Made by a program: the position numbers and the translations under genes
Part shown: one piece after another, positions 1 through 7,163 of the stretch
How the letters are laid out: the number at the start of each line of letters is the position of its first letter
Numbering within the stretch: the stretch's first letter is position 1
The notes under the pieces: model-generated
Seen by the model: only the letters and a program-made list of their open reading frames with translations
Databases searched by the model: none
What the model was told of the DNA's origin: nothing
NCBI RefSeq assembly: GCF_013744875.1
Contig: NZ_CP059399.1
Span: 8,122,001 to 8,186,000, forward strand
Source of the DNA: Nocardia huaxiensis
Lineage (GTDB): Bacteria; Actinomycetota; Actinomycetes; Mycobacteriales; Mycobacteriaceae
DNA length: 64,000 bases
Direction of reading: 5' to 3'

Positions 1-210
1 CCGACACCCAGGCCGCGCGATCAACACCCGACACCCAGACCGCGCAAACAACACCCGACACCCAGACCGCGCAAACAACACCCCAAGAACCAGAGCGCAC
101 GGCCAACACCCCCAAGAACCGGCGCGCGGCCAACACCCCCAAGAACCGGCGCGCGGCCAGCACCCGACACCTCGGGGCGCGCAGCCACTCCCGAAACCTC
201 GGGGCGGCGT
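1..210. repeat. Degenerate 27-bp tandem repeat, about 7-8 copies
   Basis: Successive 27-base units can be laid end to end from the window edge to about 210. The first units read ACACCCAGACCGCGC, the middle ones CCCCCAAGAACCGGCGCGCG, and the last drift to CACCTCGGGGCGCGC. Some neighbouring units are identical (two at about 30-82, and two near 110-160 that differ at one base). The array ends at the stop codon of the sigma-factor gene and may extend left of the window. No start codon or coding bias is visible. Units abut without spacers, so it is not a CRISPR array. Confidence 0.75.
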
Positions 211-214
211 CGGG

Positions 215-1105
215 CTATGTTCCCGGGGCCTCAGCGCGGCGGAAGAGGGCCAGTTTGTCGGGGTTCACCTGGAGGTGGAGGGTGTGCAGGAGGTCGTTGG
301 TGGTTTCGATGGCGGCCACCAGGATCGGGGTGCCGTGGACGCGGGCCACGATGGCGGGGGCGCCGTTGACTTCCTCGATGGTGATCTCCAGGCCGTCGAC
401 CTGGTGGGTGAAGAGCCAGATGAGGTAGCGGGCGACCTTGTTGGCGCCTTCGACAGCGCGGCGGGCCGCGCGGACATTGGCGCCGCCGTCGGCGGTGGAG
501 GTGATGTCGGAGGTGAACATGGCTTCCAGACCGGCCACGTCGCCGGAGCGGGCGGCGGTGAGGAATTTGTCCAGCAGGGCGCGGGCGTGCGCGGGGGCCG
601 GGTCGAAGCGGGGGCGGTCCATGCGCACGCGCTGGGCGGCGCGGCGGTAGAGCTGCTGGGAATTGGCCTCGGTGAGGTCGAGCATGTCGGCTATTTCCTT
701 GTGCGCGTAGCCGAAAGCCTCCCGGAGAACGAAAACCGCGCGCTCGGCAGCGGTCAGGCGTTCGAGCAGCGTCAGGAAGGCGATGGAGACCAGCTCGCGC
801 TGCTCGGCCGACTCGAGCGGGCCGAGTTCACCATGGGCGGTGGGGACCGGCTCCGGAAGCCAAGGGCCGACATAGGTTTCGCGGCGGGCGCGGGCGGAAT
901 CCAGCCAGGTGCGGCACTGGTTGACCACGACCGTGGTCAACCAGGCCTCCGGGGAACGGATGTCGTCGCGAGCCGTGGCATCCCAGCGCAGGTAGGACTC
1001 CTGCACGGCGTCCTCGGCCTCGCTCGCCGAACCGAGCATGCGGTAGGCGAGCGCGAACAGGCGCGGCCGATGCCGTTCGAATTCCATCAACCCGTCGGAA
1101 TCCAT
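215..1105 (-). CDS. ECF41-type RNA polymerase sigma factor with C-terminal SnoaL-like domain
   Basis: This is an extracytoplasmic-function sigma factor of about 296 residues. Region 2 (RPRLFALAYRMLGSASEAED, then AVQESYLRW) and region 4 (LTAAERAVFVLREAFGYAHK, IADMLDLTEANSQQLYRRA) are clear. Between them lies a GPWLPEP linker, the hallmark of the ECF41 group. The last about 100 residues form a SnoaL/NTF2-like domain (LLDKFLTAARSGDVAGLEAMF) that in this family modulates sigma activity in place of a separate anti-sigma factor. M. tuberculosis SigJ has a similar layout. I start at the ATG of MDSDGLMEFE; a longer open frame upstream has no homology-like content. No anti-sigma gene is adjacent, and the usual ECF41 partner (a carboxymuconolactone decarboxylase or oxidoreductase) is not seen beside it. 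Confidence 0.9.
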   Translation of the reverse strand: MDSDGLMEFERHRPRLFALAYRMLGSASEAEDAVQESYLRWDATARDDIRSPEAWLTTVVVNQCRTWLDSARARRETYVGPWLPEPVPTAHGELGPLESAEQRELVSIAFLTLLERLTAAERAVFVLREAFGYAHKEIADMLDLTEANSQQLYRRAAQRVRMDRPRFDPAPAHARALLDKFLTAARSGDVAGLEAMFTSDITSTADGGANVRAARRAVEGANKVARYLIWLFTHQVDGLEITIEEVNGAPAIVARVHGTPILVAAIETTNDLLHTLHLQVNPDKLALFRRAEAPGT

Positions 1106-1260
1106 CCGTCGTCCACCCGCCCTCACGCAACATAGTCGTCCGGCGAGATTACGCCTGCGCGATGCGCGGACAGCAGTCACTATCCACACGCCACCGACCA
1201 TGCGGCGCGAAACCAACGGCGATCCAATGGATCACCAATGAGGGGAACGAACTCTTTCCG

Positions 1261-1290
1261 ATTCTCAGGGGCTTCGCCCCCGAACCCCAA
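1261..1290. repeat. Dispersed GGGGCTTCGCCCC hairpin element, copy 1
   Basis: The sequence CAGGGGCTTCGCCCCCGAAC folds into a short GC hairpin with a TTC loop. It lies about 80 bases beyond the stop of the minus-strand lipoprotein gene. The same core, including flanking TCTC and CGAACCCC, recurs at 15926-15942 (opposite strand) and 63645-63670. A terminator-like role or a dispersed repeat are both possible. Confidence 0.55.
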
Positions 1291-1366
1291 AGGGCGGGAT
1301 TCGCCCCGAGGTTCGGAAGCGGGTTCGCTCCGGACCTGTGGGGGGTGCCGGGGTTACTCCGCGCTT

Positions 1367-1795
1367 CTACTTCGGGGCGACTCGGATGGCTACGGCTACG
1401 GGGGTGTCGACGTAGCTGGTGGAGAGGCAGACGAGTTTGGCGGTGCCGAGGGCGGCGTTGGGGTTGCCCTCCAGGATGGAGCCGGGGTGGGCGGCGAGGA
1501 CCTGGTCAATGACCGCGCGCTCGGTGGATTCGTCGAGCTGGCGGAAGTCGCCGCAGGTGGTGTTGGCGCCGTCGGGGGCGGTGGTGCGCTTGGGGGCGGT
1601 GTCGGCGGCGGGGGCGCCGGACGGGGGTTCGACGGGGGCGGCGGCGGTGGTGGACGCGCTGGTCGGTGCGGCTGCCGCGGTGGTCGTGGTGTCGCGGTGC
1701 GCGCCGTGGGCCGAGGTGGAGTCGTCCTGCCCGCACGCCGCGAGCGCCAACACCATCGCACCTGCTGCGACGGCGACGATCGAAGTTCGTTTCAT
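1367..1795 (-). CDS. Putative secreted lipoprotein
   Basis: A 142-residue exported protein. The start MKRTSIV is followed by a hydrophobic stretch and a lipobox (LALAAC-GQ, Cys about residue 20), so it is probably lipid-anchored. A low-complexity Thr/Ala/Pro segment ([19 protein letters not shown]) follows, then a compact C-terminal domain with two cysteines (TTCGDFRQLDE, AKLVCLSTSY). That spacing resembles small HdeA-like secreted proteins of mycobacteria, but the match is weak and I would not assign a function. The frame stays open upstream, but only the ATG at 1795 places the signal peptide correctly. It lies alone between the ECF41 gene and the zinc-finger operon. Confidence 0.75.
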   Translation of the reverse strand: MKRTSIVAVAAGAMVLALAACGQDDSTSAHGAHRDTTTTAAAAPTSASTTAAAPVEPPSGAPAADTAPKRTTAPDGANTTCGDFRQLDESTERAVIDQVLAAHPGSILEGNPNAALGTAKLVCLSTSYVDTPVAVAIRVAPK

Positions 1796-1996
1796 AACCG
1801 TGCTTTCCGAGCTTCCCGAGAGTGTCCGAGCGCCGGACCGGCCCGGCGCTCGCAGCACTGTACCGGGCGCAGCCGGACTGCGGGAGGAGACCAACAAACA
1901 GGACGGTCGCTACAGAACCTGCGGCTGCGAACTCTCCGCAATCACGACCCGACGCACCGAGCCGCCGCGGGAGCTTCGACCACGCCGCCGTGCGGA

Positions 1997-2350
1997 CTAG
2001 TGGATGTGTTCCTGCCAGTCCGCCGGCACCCGATCACGCGGGCCGGGCACCGTCTGATCCAGTGGATGATGGTGCGGCGCGGCCAATTCCGGGCCCTCGC
2101 CGTACATCTCACCGGACTCGTAGTTGTAGAACCAGGACTCCCCCGGCTCGTAACTCTGAATGAACGGGTGGCCGGTCTCCTTGGCGTGATGGGTGGCGTG
2201 CTGCGACGGCGACGTATCGCAGCAACCCACATGCCCGCACTGGGCGCAGCGGCGCAGATGCACCCACCAGCCCTGGGCCGCTTCACATTCCGTGCAGCCG
2301 GGCCCGCTGGGCGCCACGGTCGTATCGATTCCGGGGATCTGCTCCGACAT
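1997..2350 (-). CDS. UBP-type zinc finger protein
   Basis: A 117-residue protein that is almost entirely one zf-UBP domain. Metal-binding residues are in the expected order, counted from the ATG: Cys19, Cys22, Cys35, Cys38, Cys43/44 and a His-rich run (SQHATHHAKETGHPF). In eukaryotes this fold binds the free C-terminal tail of ubiquitin; the bacterial ligand is not established. The ATG at 2350 is preceded by GGGAGG with good spacing; a GTG one codon upstream is less likely. It is the third gene of an operon, 15 bases after the histidine kinase stop, which suggests it works with that signalling pair, perhaps as adaptor or output. Confidence 0.88.
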   Translation of the reverse strand: MSEQIPGIDTTVAPSGPGCTECEAAQGWWVHLRRCAQCGHVGCCDTSPSQHATHHAKETGHPFIQSYEPGESWFYNYESGEMYGEGPELAAPHHHPLDQTVPGPRDRVPADWQEHIH

Positions 2351-2365
2351 CACTGGCCTCCCGTA

Positions 2366-3841
2366 TCAGTTGGTGACACTGGCGGTTTCGCCCGCCACGA
2401 CATTGTCCAGCGGCAGCCGGACGATGAACCGGGTGTTGCCCGGCTCGGACTCCACCCGGATGTCACCGTGGTGCTTGTTCACCACGATGCGGAAGGAGAT
2501 GTCCAGGCCCAGCCCGGTGCCCTCGCCCACCGGTTTGGTGGTGAAGAACGGTTCGAAGATGCGGGTGCGGATCTCCTCCGGCACGCCCGCGCCGGTATCG
2601 CAGATTTCCACTGCGGCACAGTCGTTTTCCTTGTAAGTGCGGACCGTGAGCGTGCCGTGCCCGTTCATGGCGGCAATGGCATTGTCGATCAGATTGGTCC
2701 ACACCTGGTTGAGTTCGGCCGCGTAGCAGGGGACGGTCGGCAGCGTGCGGTCGTACTCCTTGACGATCTGGATGTCGTCGCCGATCTTGCGGCCCAGCAT
2801 GACCAGCGTGCTGTCCAGCAGTTCGTGGATGTCCACGACCTGGAAGGGCGCGCGGTCCATCTGCGAATACTGCTTGGCGGCGTTCACCAGTGACGAGATG
2901 CGCGTGGTCGAGTCGGTGATCTCGTTCATGAGCAACTCGGTCTCGACCGTGTAGTTGAGCCAGCGGATGGCGCCCTCGAAAATGGCTCCGTCGCAACCGG
3001 TCAGCGAACCGTGCACCTTTTCCAGCCAGTCGATGTCCAGGCCGGCCTGGACGAAAGTCGGTGCGATGTCCCAGCCGGTGCCGATGCCGTGGCTCTCCAG
3101 CCAGTCGCCGAGTTCGTCCTCGCGGTCGGACGCCTCCAGGGAGGTGAGCGCCGGAGCCTTGGCCACCTGCGCGGCGGCCTCCTCCTGGAACTGCACCATG
3201 ACCTCGAGGGTCGCGGAGTCGAACTTGCCGTGCGCCATCATCTTCAGCTTGTGCCGCATGCCGGCCACCCGCTCGCGCAGTGCGGAGGTGGCGCGAGAAG
3301 CGGCGGCGGCCGGATTGTTCAGCTCGTGAGTGAGACCCGCCGAGAGCGAACCCAGTGCCAGCAGCCGCTCCCGCTGGCTCACGCGCTCATTGATATTGCG
3401 GTTGCCGAAGAAGACTCCCTCGAGCAGGTGCAGCGCCATGGGGAACCAGGTAGCCATCATCTGCGCGAAGCACGCCGCGTCGAGCACGAAGAACTTCGAC
3501 GGCTTCGTTACGTAGAACGAACCGCTATAGGTCTGTTCGACCTTGTCGCCCAGGTAGGCCGTCCACGCACCGGCGTAGACGCCGCGCTGCGCGGTGCGGA
3601 CCAGCTCGATCTCCTCGCCCGCGGACAGCTTGGTCAGCCGGCATTCGCCATCCATGAGGATGTAGAAGCAGGTGGCCGGGTCGCCCTCGCGGAACACCAG
3701 TCCGGGCTCGAAGTGCTCGACCCGGCCGTCCTTGCACAGCCACGCCAGCTGTTCGTCGTCGAGCTTCTCGAACAGGAACAGCTGGCGCAGTTCGTTCGGG
3801 TCACAGATCAGTGAGGTGACCGGGCTCTTCTCGAGGGTCAT
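2366..3841 (-). CDS. Sensor histidine kinase with N-terminal cyclic-nucleotide-binding-type domain
   Basis: A 491-residue soluble kinase with no membrane segment. Residues about 15-140 form a cNMP/CRP-like beta barrel (LFLFEKLDDEQLAWL, EHFEPGLVFREGDPA, FYILMDGECRL). The dimerisation/phosphoacceptor region has SLSAGLTHELNNPAAAASRA with His172 as the likely phosphorylated residue. The ATPase domain shows an N box (LNQVWTNLIDNAIAAM), G1 (DTGAGVPEEI), an F box (FEPFFTTKPVG) and G2 (GTGLGLDIS). The cNMP domain lacks an obvious phosphate-binding cassette, so it may bind another ligand or none. An AGGAG ribosome site precedes the ATG, and the gene starts 9 bases after the receiver-reductase fusion, its probable phosphotransfer partner. 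Confidence 0.92.
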   Translation of the reverse strand: MTLEKSPVTSLICDPNELRQLFLFEKLDDEQLAWLCKDGRVEHFEPGLVFREGDPATCFYILMDGECRLTKLSAGEEIELVRTAQRGVYAGAWTAYLGDKVEQTYSGSFYVTKPSKFFVLDAACFAQMMATWFPMALHLLEGVFFGNRNINERVSQRERLLALGSLSAGLTHELNNPAAAASRATSALRERVAGMRHKLKMMAHGKFDSATLEVMVQFQEEAAAQVAKAPALTSLEASDREDELGDWLESHGIGTGWDIAPTFVQAGLDIDWLEKVHGSLTGCDGAIFEGAIRWLNYTVETELLMNEITDSTTRISSLVNAAKQYSQMDRAPFQVVDIHELLDSTLVMLGRKIGDDIQIVKEYDRTLPTVPCYAAELNQVWTNLIDNAIAAMNGHGTLTVRTYKENDCAAVEICDTGAGVPEEIRTRIFEPFFTTKPVGEGTGLGLDISFRIVVNKHHGDIRVESEPGNTRFIVRLPLDNVVAGETASVTN

Positions 3842-3850
3842 GCCGTACTC

Positions 3851-5524
3851 CTACTGCTTGGCCAGGTAGCGGTGGACGAGCATGACGGCCATGGCGCCCT
3901 CGCCGACCGCCGACGCGACGCGCTTGGCCGATTCCGCTCGTACGTCACCCGCCACGAACACGCCGGGGACGCTGGTTTCCAGATGCTGGGGCGGACGGGG
4001 TAGCTCCCATCCGGCCGGGCGCTCGCCGTCGACCATGAGGTCGGGTCCGGCCAGCACGTATCCGGCGTCGTCACGCGTCACCAGCCCGTCGAGCCAGTCG
4101 GTTTCCGGGGCGGCGCCGATGAACAGGAACAAACGTTCGGCGTCGACCTTTTCTTCCTGACCGGTCTCGTTGTTCCGCAGCACAATGCGCTCCAGATGAT
4201 CGTCGCCGTCGGCCGCGATCACCTCGGTGCGGGTGTGCACCTTGATGTTCGGAATCTGCTCGATCTGCTGAATCAGGTAGTGCGACATGGAGTCCACCAG
4301 CGAGCCCGCCCGCACCAGAATGTGCACGGTGCGCGCCTGCCGGGACAGGAACACCGCCGCCTGGCCCGCGGAGTTCGCGCCGCCGACGATGTAGACGTCC
4401 TTGTCCGCGCAGTCGGAAGCCTCGGTCATGGCCGAGCCGTAGTAGACGCCGCGGCCGGTGAAGTCGTCCACGCCGGGGGCGGGGTGGTGGCGGTAGTTGA
4501 CGCCGGTCGCGATCAGCACGGAATGCGCGGAGATGCTGCCGCCGTCGCCGAATTTCACGACGCGCGCGGAACCGCAGGCCTCGAGCCCGACCACCTCGCG
4601 GGCGGTGATGAGCTCGGCCCCGAACTTGACGGCCTGCCGCCGCGCCCGGTCGGCCAGCTGCGCACCCGAGAGCCCGTCCGGGAAGCCGAGGTAGTTCTCG
4701 ATGCGCGAGCTCTGCCCGGCCTGCCCGCCGGTGGCCGTGCGTTCCACCAGGACCGTGCGCAAACCCTCCGACGCGCCGTAAACCGCCGCGCCGAGACCGG
4801 CCGGGCCGCCGCCGACCACGATCAGGTCGTAGAAGTCGCCGGAGGGGTCGATGGAAAGGCCCACGCCCGCAGCCAGTTCGGCGTCGCTCGGCCCGATGAG
4901 CACCTCGCCGGAGGGGTTGATGATGACCGGGCACTGATCCTCGGTCGCGCCCGCAGCCGCGAGCAGTCGCGCGCCCTCGGGCTCGTCGAACTGGTACCAG
5001 CGGTAGGGCAGCTGATTGCGCGCCAGGAACTCCCGCACCTCGGAGCATCGGGCCGACCAGCGATGCCCGACCACCTTGGTCTCGTGCACGGGCCGGTGCT
5101 CGTCGCTCTTCCACGCGTCCAGCAGGGCGTCGACGACCGGATACAGCTTCTCCTCCGGCGGATCCCAGGGCTTGAGCAGGTAGTGGTCGAGATCCACCAC
5201 ATTGATGGCCTCGATGGCGGCATTGGTGTCGGCGTAGGCGGTGAGCAGTACCCGCCGGGCATAGGGGTGCAGGTCCATGGCCTGCTCCAGGAATTCGACG
5301 CCGTTCATACCGGGCATGCGGTAGTCGGCAATGAGGACCGCGACCGGCTGACCACGCAGTTTCATCTCCCGCAGGGCGTCGAGTGCGTCAGCGCCCGACT
5401 CCGCCCGCAGAATCCGGTAGTCCGCCCCGTAGCGACGGCGCAGGTCGCGAACCACGGCGCGGGAGACGCCGGGATCGTCGTCGACGCTGAGGATGGCCGG
5501 CTTGGCGGCAGCTGCTGAAGTCAC
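3851..5524 (-). CDS. Response receiver / glutaredoxin-like / thioredoxin-reductase-like fusion
   Basis: A 557-residue three-part protein. Residues 10-130 are a receiver domain with the acidic pocket (Asp15-17), phosphoacceptor Asp67 (LIADYRMPGMNG), Thr95 and Lys118. Residues about 148-225 look like a glutaredoxin/thioredoxin fold (VVGHRWSARCSEVREFLARN, CPVIINPSGEVLIGP) with one cysteine, Cys160, at the helix start. Residues 231-557 are an FAD/NAD(P)H oxidoreductase of thioredoxin-reductase type: FAD site GGGPAG (238-243), GGQAGQSSRIENYLGFP, NADPH site GGANSAG (381-387) and GVFVAGDV. The redox Cys-x-x-Cys of true thioredoxin reductases is absent: GVYYGSAMTEA (359-369) stands in its place. GTG start; a CATACT -10-like box six bases upstream suggests a leaderless transcript. 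First gene of the operon with the kinase and zinc-finger protein. Confidence 0.92.
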   Translation of the reverse strand: MTSAAAAKPAILSVDDDPGVSRAVVRDLRRRYGADYRILRAESGADALDALREMKLRGQPVAVLIADYRMPGMNGVEFLEQAMDLHPYARRVLLTAYADTNAAIEAINVVDLDHYLLKPWDPPEEKLYPVVDALLDAWKSDEHRPVHETKVVGHRWSARCSEVREFLARNQLPYRWYQFDEPEGARLLAAAGATEDQCPVIINPSGEVLIGPSDAELAAGVGLSIDPSGDFYDLIVVGGGPAGLGAAVYGASEGLRTVLVERTATGGQAGQSSRIENYLGFPDGLSGAQLADRARRQAVKFGAELITAREVVGLEACGSARVVKFGDGGSISAHSVLIATGVNYRHHPAPGVDDFTGRGVYYGSAMTEASDCADKDVYIVGGANSAGQAAVFLSRQARTVHILVRAGSLVDSMSHYLIQQIEQIPNIKVHTRTEVIAADGDDHLERIVLRNNETGQEEKVDAERLFLFIGAAPETDWLDGLVTRDDAGYVLAGPDLMVDGERPAGWELPRPPQHLETSVPGVFVAGDVRAESAKRVASAVGEGAMAVMLVHRYLAKQ

Positions 5525-5597
5525 CTAACGAGTATGAAGCGCTTGGCAAATGCCGGCCCGCGCGCTGCACTTCTCGCACGCCCTGTTCACCCTCGGT

Positions 5598-5792
5598 TCA
5601 AATCCGATGATGTTCAACCAGATCCAGTTCGCTGGGAGTGAGTAGTCGTTCGAGTCGTTCCTCGTCGGCTCCTGTGCCCTTGCGCCGGGACCGGTCGGTC
5701 CGGGAGGGAGAGTGGGTGCCGTCGCCCGGCCCGTCGGAAGGAAGGAGCGGGACCGCGGTGGTCTTGCGGTGCAGGAGCGAGCGCAGTTTCAC
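5598..5792 (-). CDS. Small hypothetical protein
   Basis: A 64-residue reading frame with GTG start, preceded by GAGGTGA at workable spacing. Third codon positions are mostly G or C in the first half but less so near the end. The product is basic and hydrophilic (SRTDRSRRKGTGADEERLER) and ends ELDLVEHHRI; no signal peptide, helix-turn-helix or known motif is visible. It occupies most of the 448-base gap between the receiver-reductase gene and the SRPBCC gene. It could be a real short gene or chance; only conservation would decide. Confidence 0.4.
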   Translation of the reverse strand: MKLRSLLHRKTTAVPLLPSDGPGDGTHSPSRTDRSRRKGTGADEERLERLLTPSELDLVEHHRI

Positions 5793-5972
5793 GGCCGATC
5801 ACCTCACGTTTCGCTCGGAAGCTGGTGGCTGTGTCTGTTGCTTCGTCTATCCCCTATTGTGCTCCGGCCATTACATTTGCCGCCGCGGCAACGCCGGAAT
5901 GTGATCTAGATGATTTTCAGTGCTGCCGACTAGGCTTGCACGGTACCGACAGTCACATCACCGGAGGCGACG

Positions 5973-6422
5973 TTGCCGAAGAACCTGGAAGCCAGCATTG
6001 ACATCGCCGCGCCGCCGGAAAAAGTCTGGAATGTCGTTTCCGATCTGAAGCGTATGCCCGAATTCAGCCCGCAGTGCATCCGCATGCAGCCGCTCGGATC
6101 GGTGCGCACCGGCACCTGGACCATCAACCTGAACAAGGACGGCGCCAAGGTGTGGCCGACCACCTCGCGCATCGTGCGGTTCGAGCCGAATCGGGCCCTG
6201 GCCTTCCGCATGACCGAGAACCGCACCATCTGGAGCTTCACCCTCGAACCCACGGCCACCGGCACCAAGGTCACGCAGCGTCGGGACGTGGTCGGCCAGG
6301 TGCCGTGGATCATCCGCAAGATGATCGACACCAGCCTCGGCGGGGAACAGAACTTCGAGACCGGGCTCGAGCAGGGCATGAACGAGACCCTCGGCAAGAT
6401 CAAGCGAGTCGTCGAAGCCTGA
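5973..6422 (+). CDS. SRPBCC (START-like) family protein
   Basis: A 149-residue protein of the polyketide-cyclase/START-like fold, which encloses a hydrophobic ligand pocket. The N-terminal strand and helix are typical (ASIDIAAPPEKVWNVVSDL, then MPEFSPQCI), as are the central strands (WSFTLEPTATGTKVTQRRDV) and the long C-terminal helix ending in LGKIKRVVEA. The ligand cannot be inferred. The start is TTG with GGAGG about 7 bases upstream; a TAGGCT -10-like box lies at 5931-5936. It stands alone ahead of the SIMPL lipoprotein. Confidence 0.85.
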   Translation: MPKNLEASIDIAAPPEKVWNVVSDLKRMPEFSPQCIRMQPLGSVRTGTWTINLNKDGAKVWPTTSRIVRFEPNRALAFRMTENRTIWSFTLEPTATGTKVTQRRDVVGQVPWIIRKMIDTSLGGEQNFETGLEQGMNETLGKIKRVVEA

Positions 6423-6458
6423 TCTGCGTGTTCACGGGCGGTCACGCCGACCGGTAAG

Positions 6459-6464
6459 TAGGTT
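6459..6464 (+). promoter_or_regulatory. -10 box of an apparently leaderless promoter
   Basis: TAGGTT sits six bases before the ATG of the SIMPL lipoprotein gene, and no ribosome-binding site is visible between them. This spacing would place the transcription start at or next to the start codon, a common actinobacterial arrangement. The same layout is seen before the def gene (TAGGCT at 19050-19055) and the TetR gene at 29019 (TATCGT). Confidence 0.5.
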
Positions 6465-6470
6465 CGCATC

Positions 6471-7163
6471 ATGCGACGACTTACAGGTATCTGTGCCGCG
6501 GCCGCCGGTGTCGCGCTGCTGCTCACCGGCTGCGGTTCTTCCGACTCCGATTCAGACCGAACGGTTTCCGTGGTGGGGACCGGAAAGGTCCAGGGCACAC
6601 CGGATGTGCTCCAGGCCGACCTCGGCGCGGAAGTGACCGCCGCCGATGTGTCCACCGCGGTCGACGGCGCGAATGCCAAGGCCAGGGCCATGACCGACGC
6701 CATGGTCACCGCCGGGGCCAAGCGCGAGGACATCCGCACCAATGACGTGTCGGTGTATCCGAGCTACGGGCCGGACGGCAACAACATCACCGGCTACAAG
6801 GCGTCGAACTCGGTGCACGTGGTGGTGCGGGAGCTGCCGAAGGCGTCGAGCATTCTCGATGCCGCCGTCAAGGCGGGCGGCAACGACACTCGCCTCAGCT
6901 CGGTGTCCTTCGCACTGGACGACGACTCCAAGCTGGTCACCGACGCGCGCGCCCGGGCCTTCGAGGACGCCAAGGCCCGCGCACAGCAGTACGCGGACCT
7001 GGCCGGTCTGAAGCTGGGCAGCGTCAAGACCATCAGCGAGACGTCGAGCGGCAACAGCGGACCGGTGCTCAAGGAATCCGCGCCCGCCGCCGCCGATTTC
7101 GCCCTCGAACCCGGGCAGCAGACGGTGACCTTCACCGTCGACGCCACCTGGAATCTGAACTAG
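6471..7163 (+). CDS. SIMPL domain-containing lipoprotein
   Basis: A 230-residue exported protein of the SIMPL (DUF541) family. The signal peptide ends in a lipobox (ALLLTGC-GS, Cys about residue 23). The mature part shows the family opening (VSVVGTGKVQGTPDVLQADL), the helix ANAKARAMTDAMVTAGAKRED, the core IRTNDVSVYPSY and the second repeat ARAFEDAKARAQQYADLAGL. Bacterial members are periplasmic or outer-membrane proteins linked to oxidative-stress tolerance; their biochemistry is unclear. The stop codon overlaps by four bases the stop of the convergent FabH-like gene. Confidence 0.9.
   Translation: MRRLTGICAAAAGVALLLTGCGSSDSDSDRTVSVVGTGKVQGTPDVLQADLGAEVTAADVSTAVDGANAKARAMTDAMVTAGAKREDIRTNDVSVYPSYGPDGNNITGYKASNSVHVVVRELPKASSILDAAVKAGGNDTRLSSVSFALDDDSKLVTDARARAFEDAKARAQQYADLAGLKLGSVKTISETSSGNSGPVLKESAPAAADFALEPGQQTVTFTVDATWNLN

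Noticed and set aside
1..210. Possible CRISPR array
   Set aside because: Units abut directly and drift gradually; there are no unique spacers, no palindromic repeat and no cas genes.
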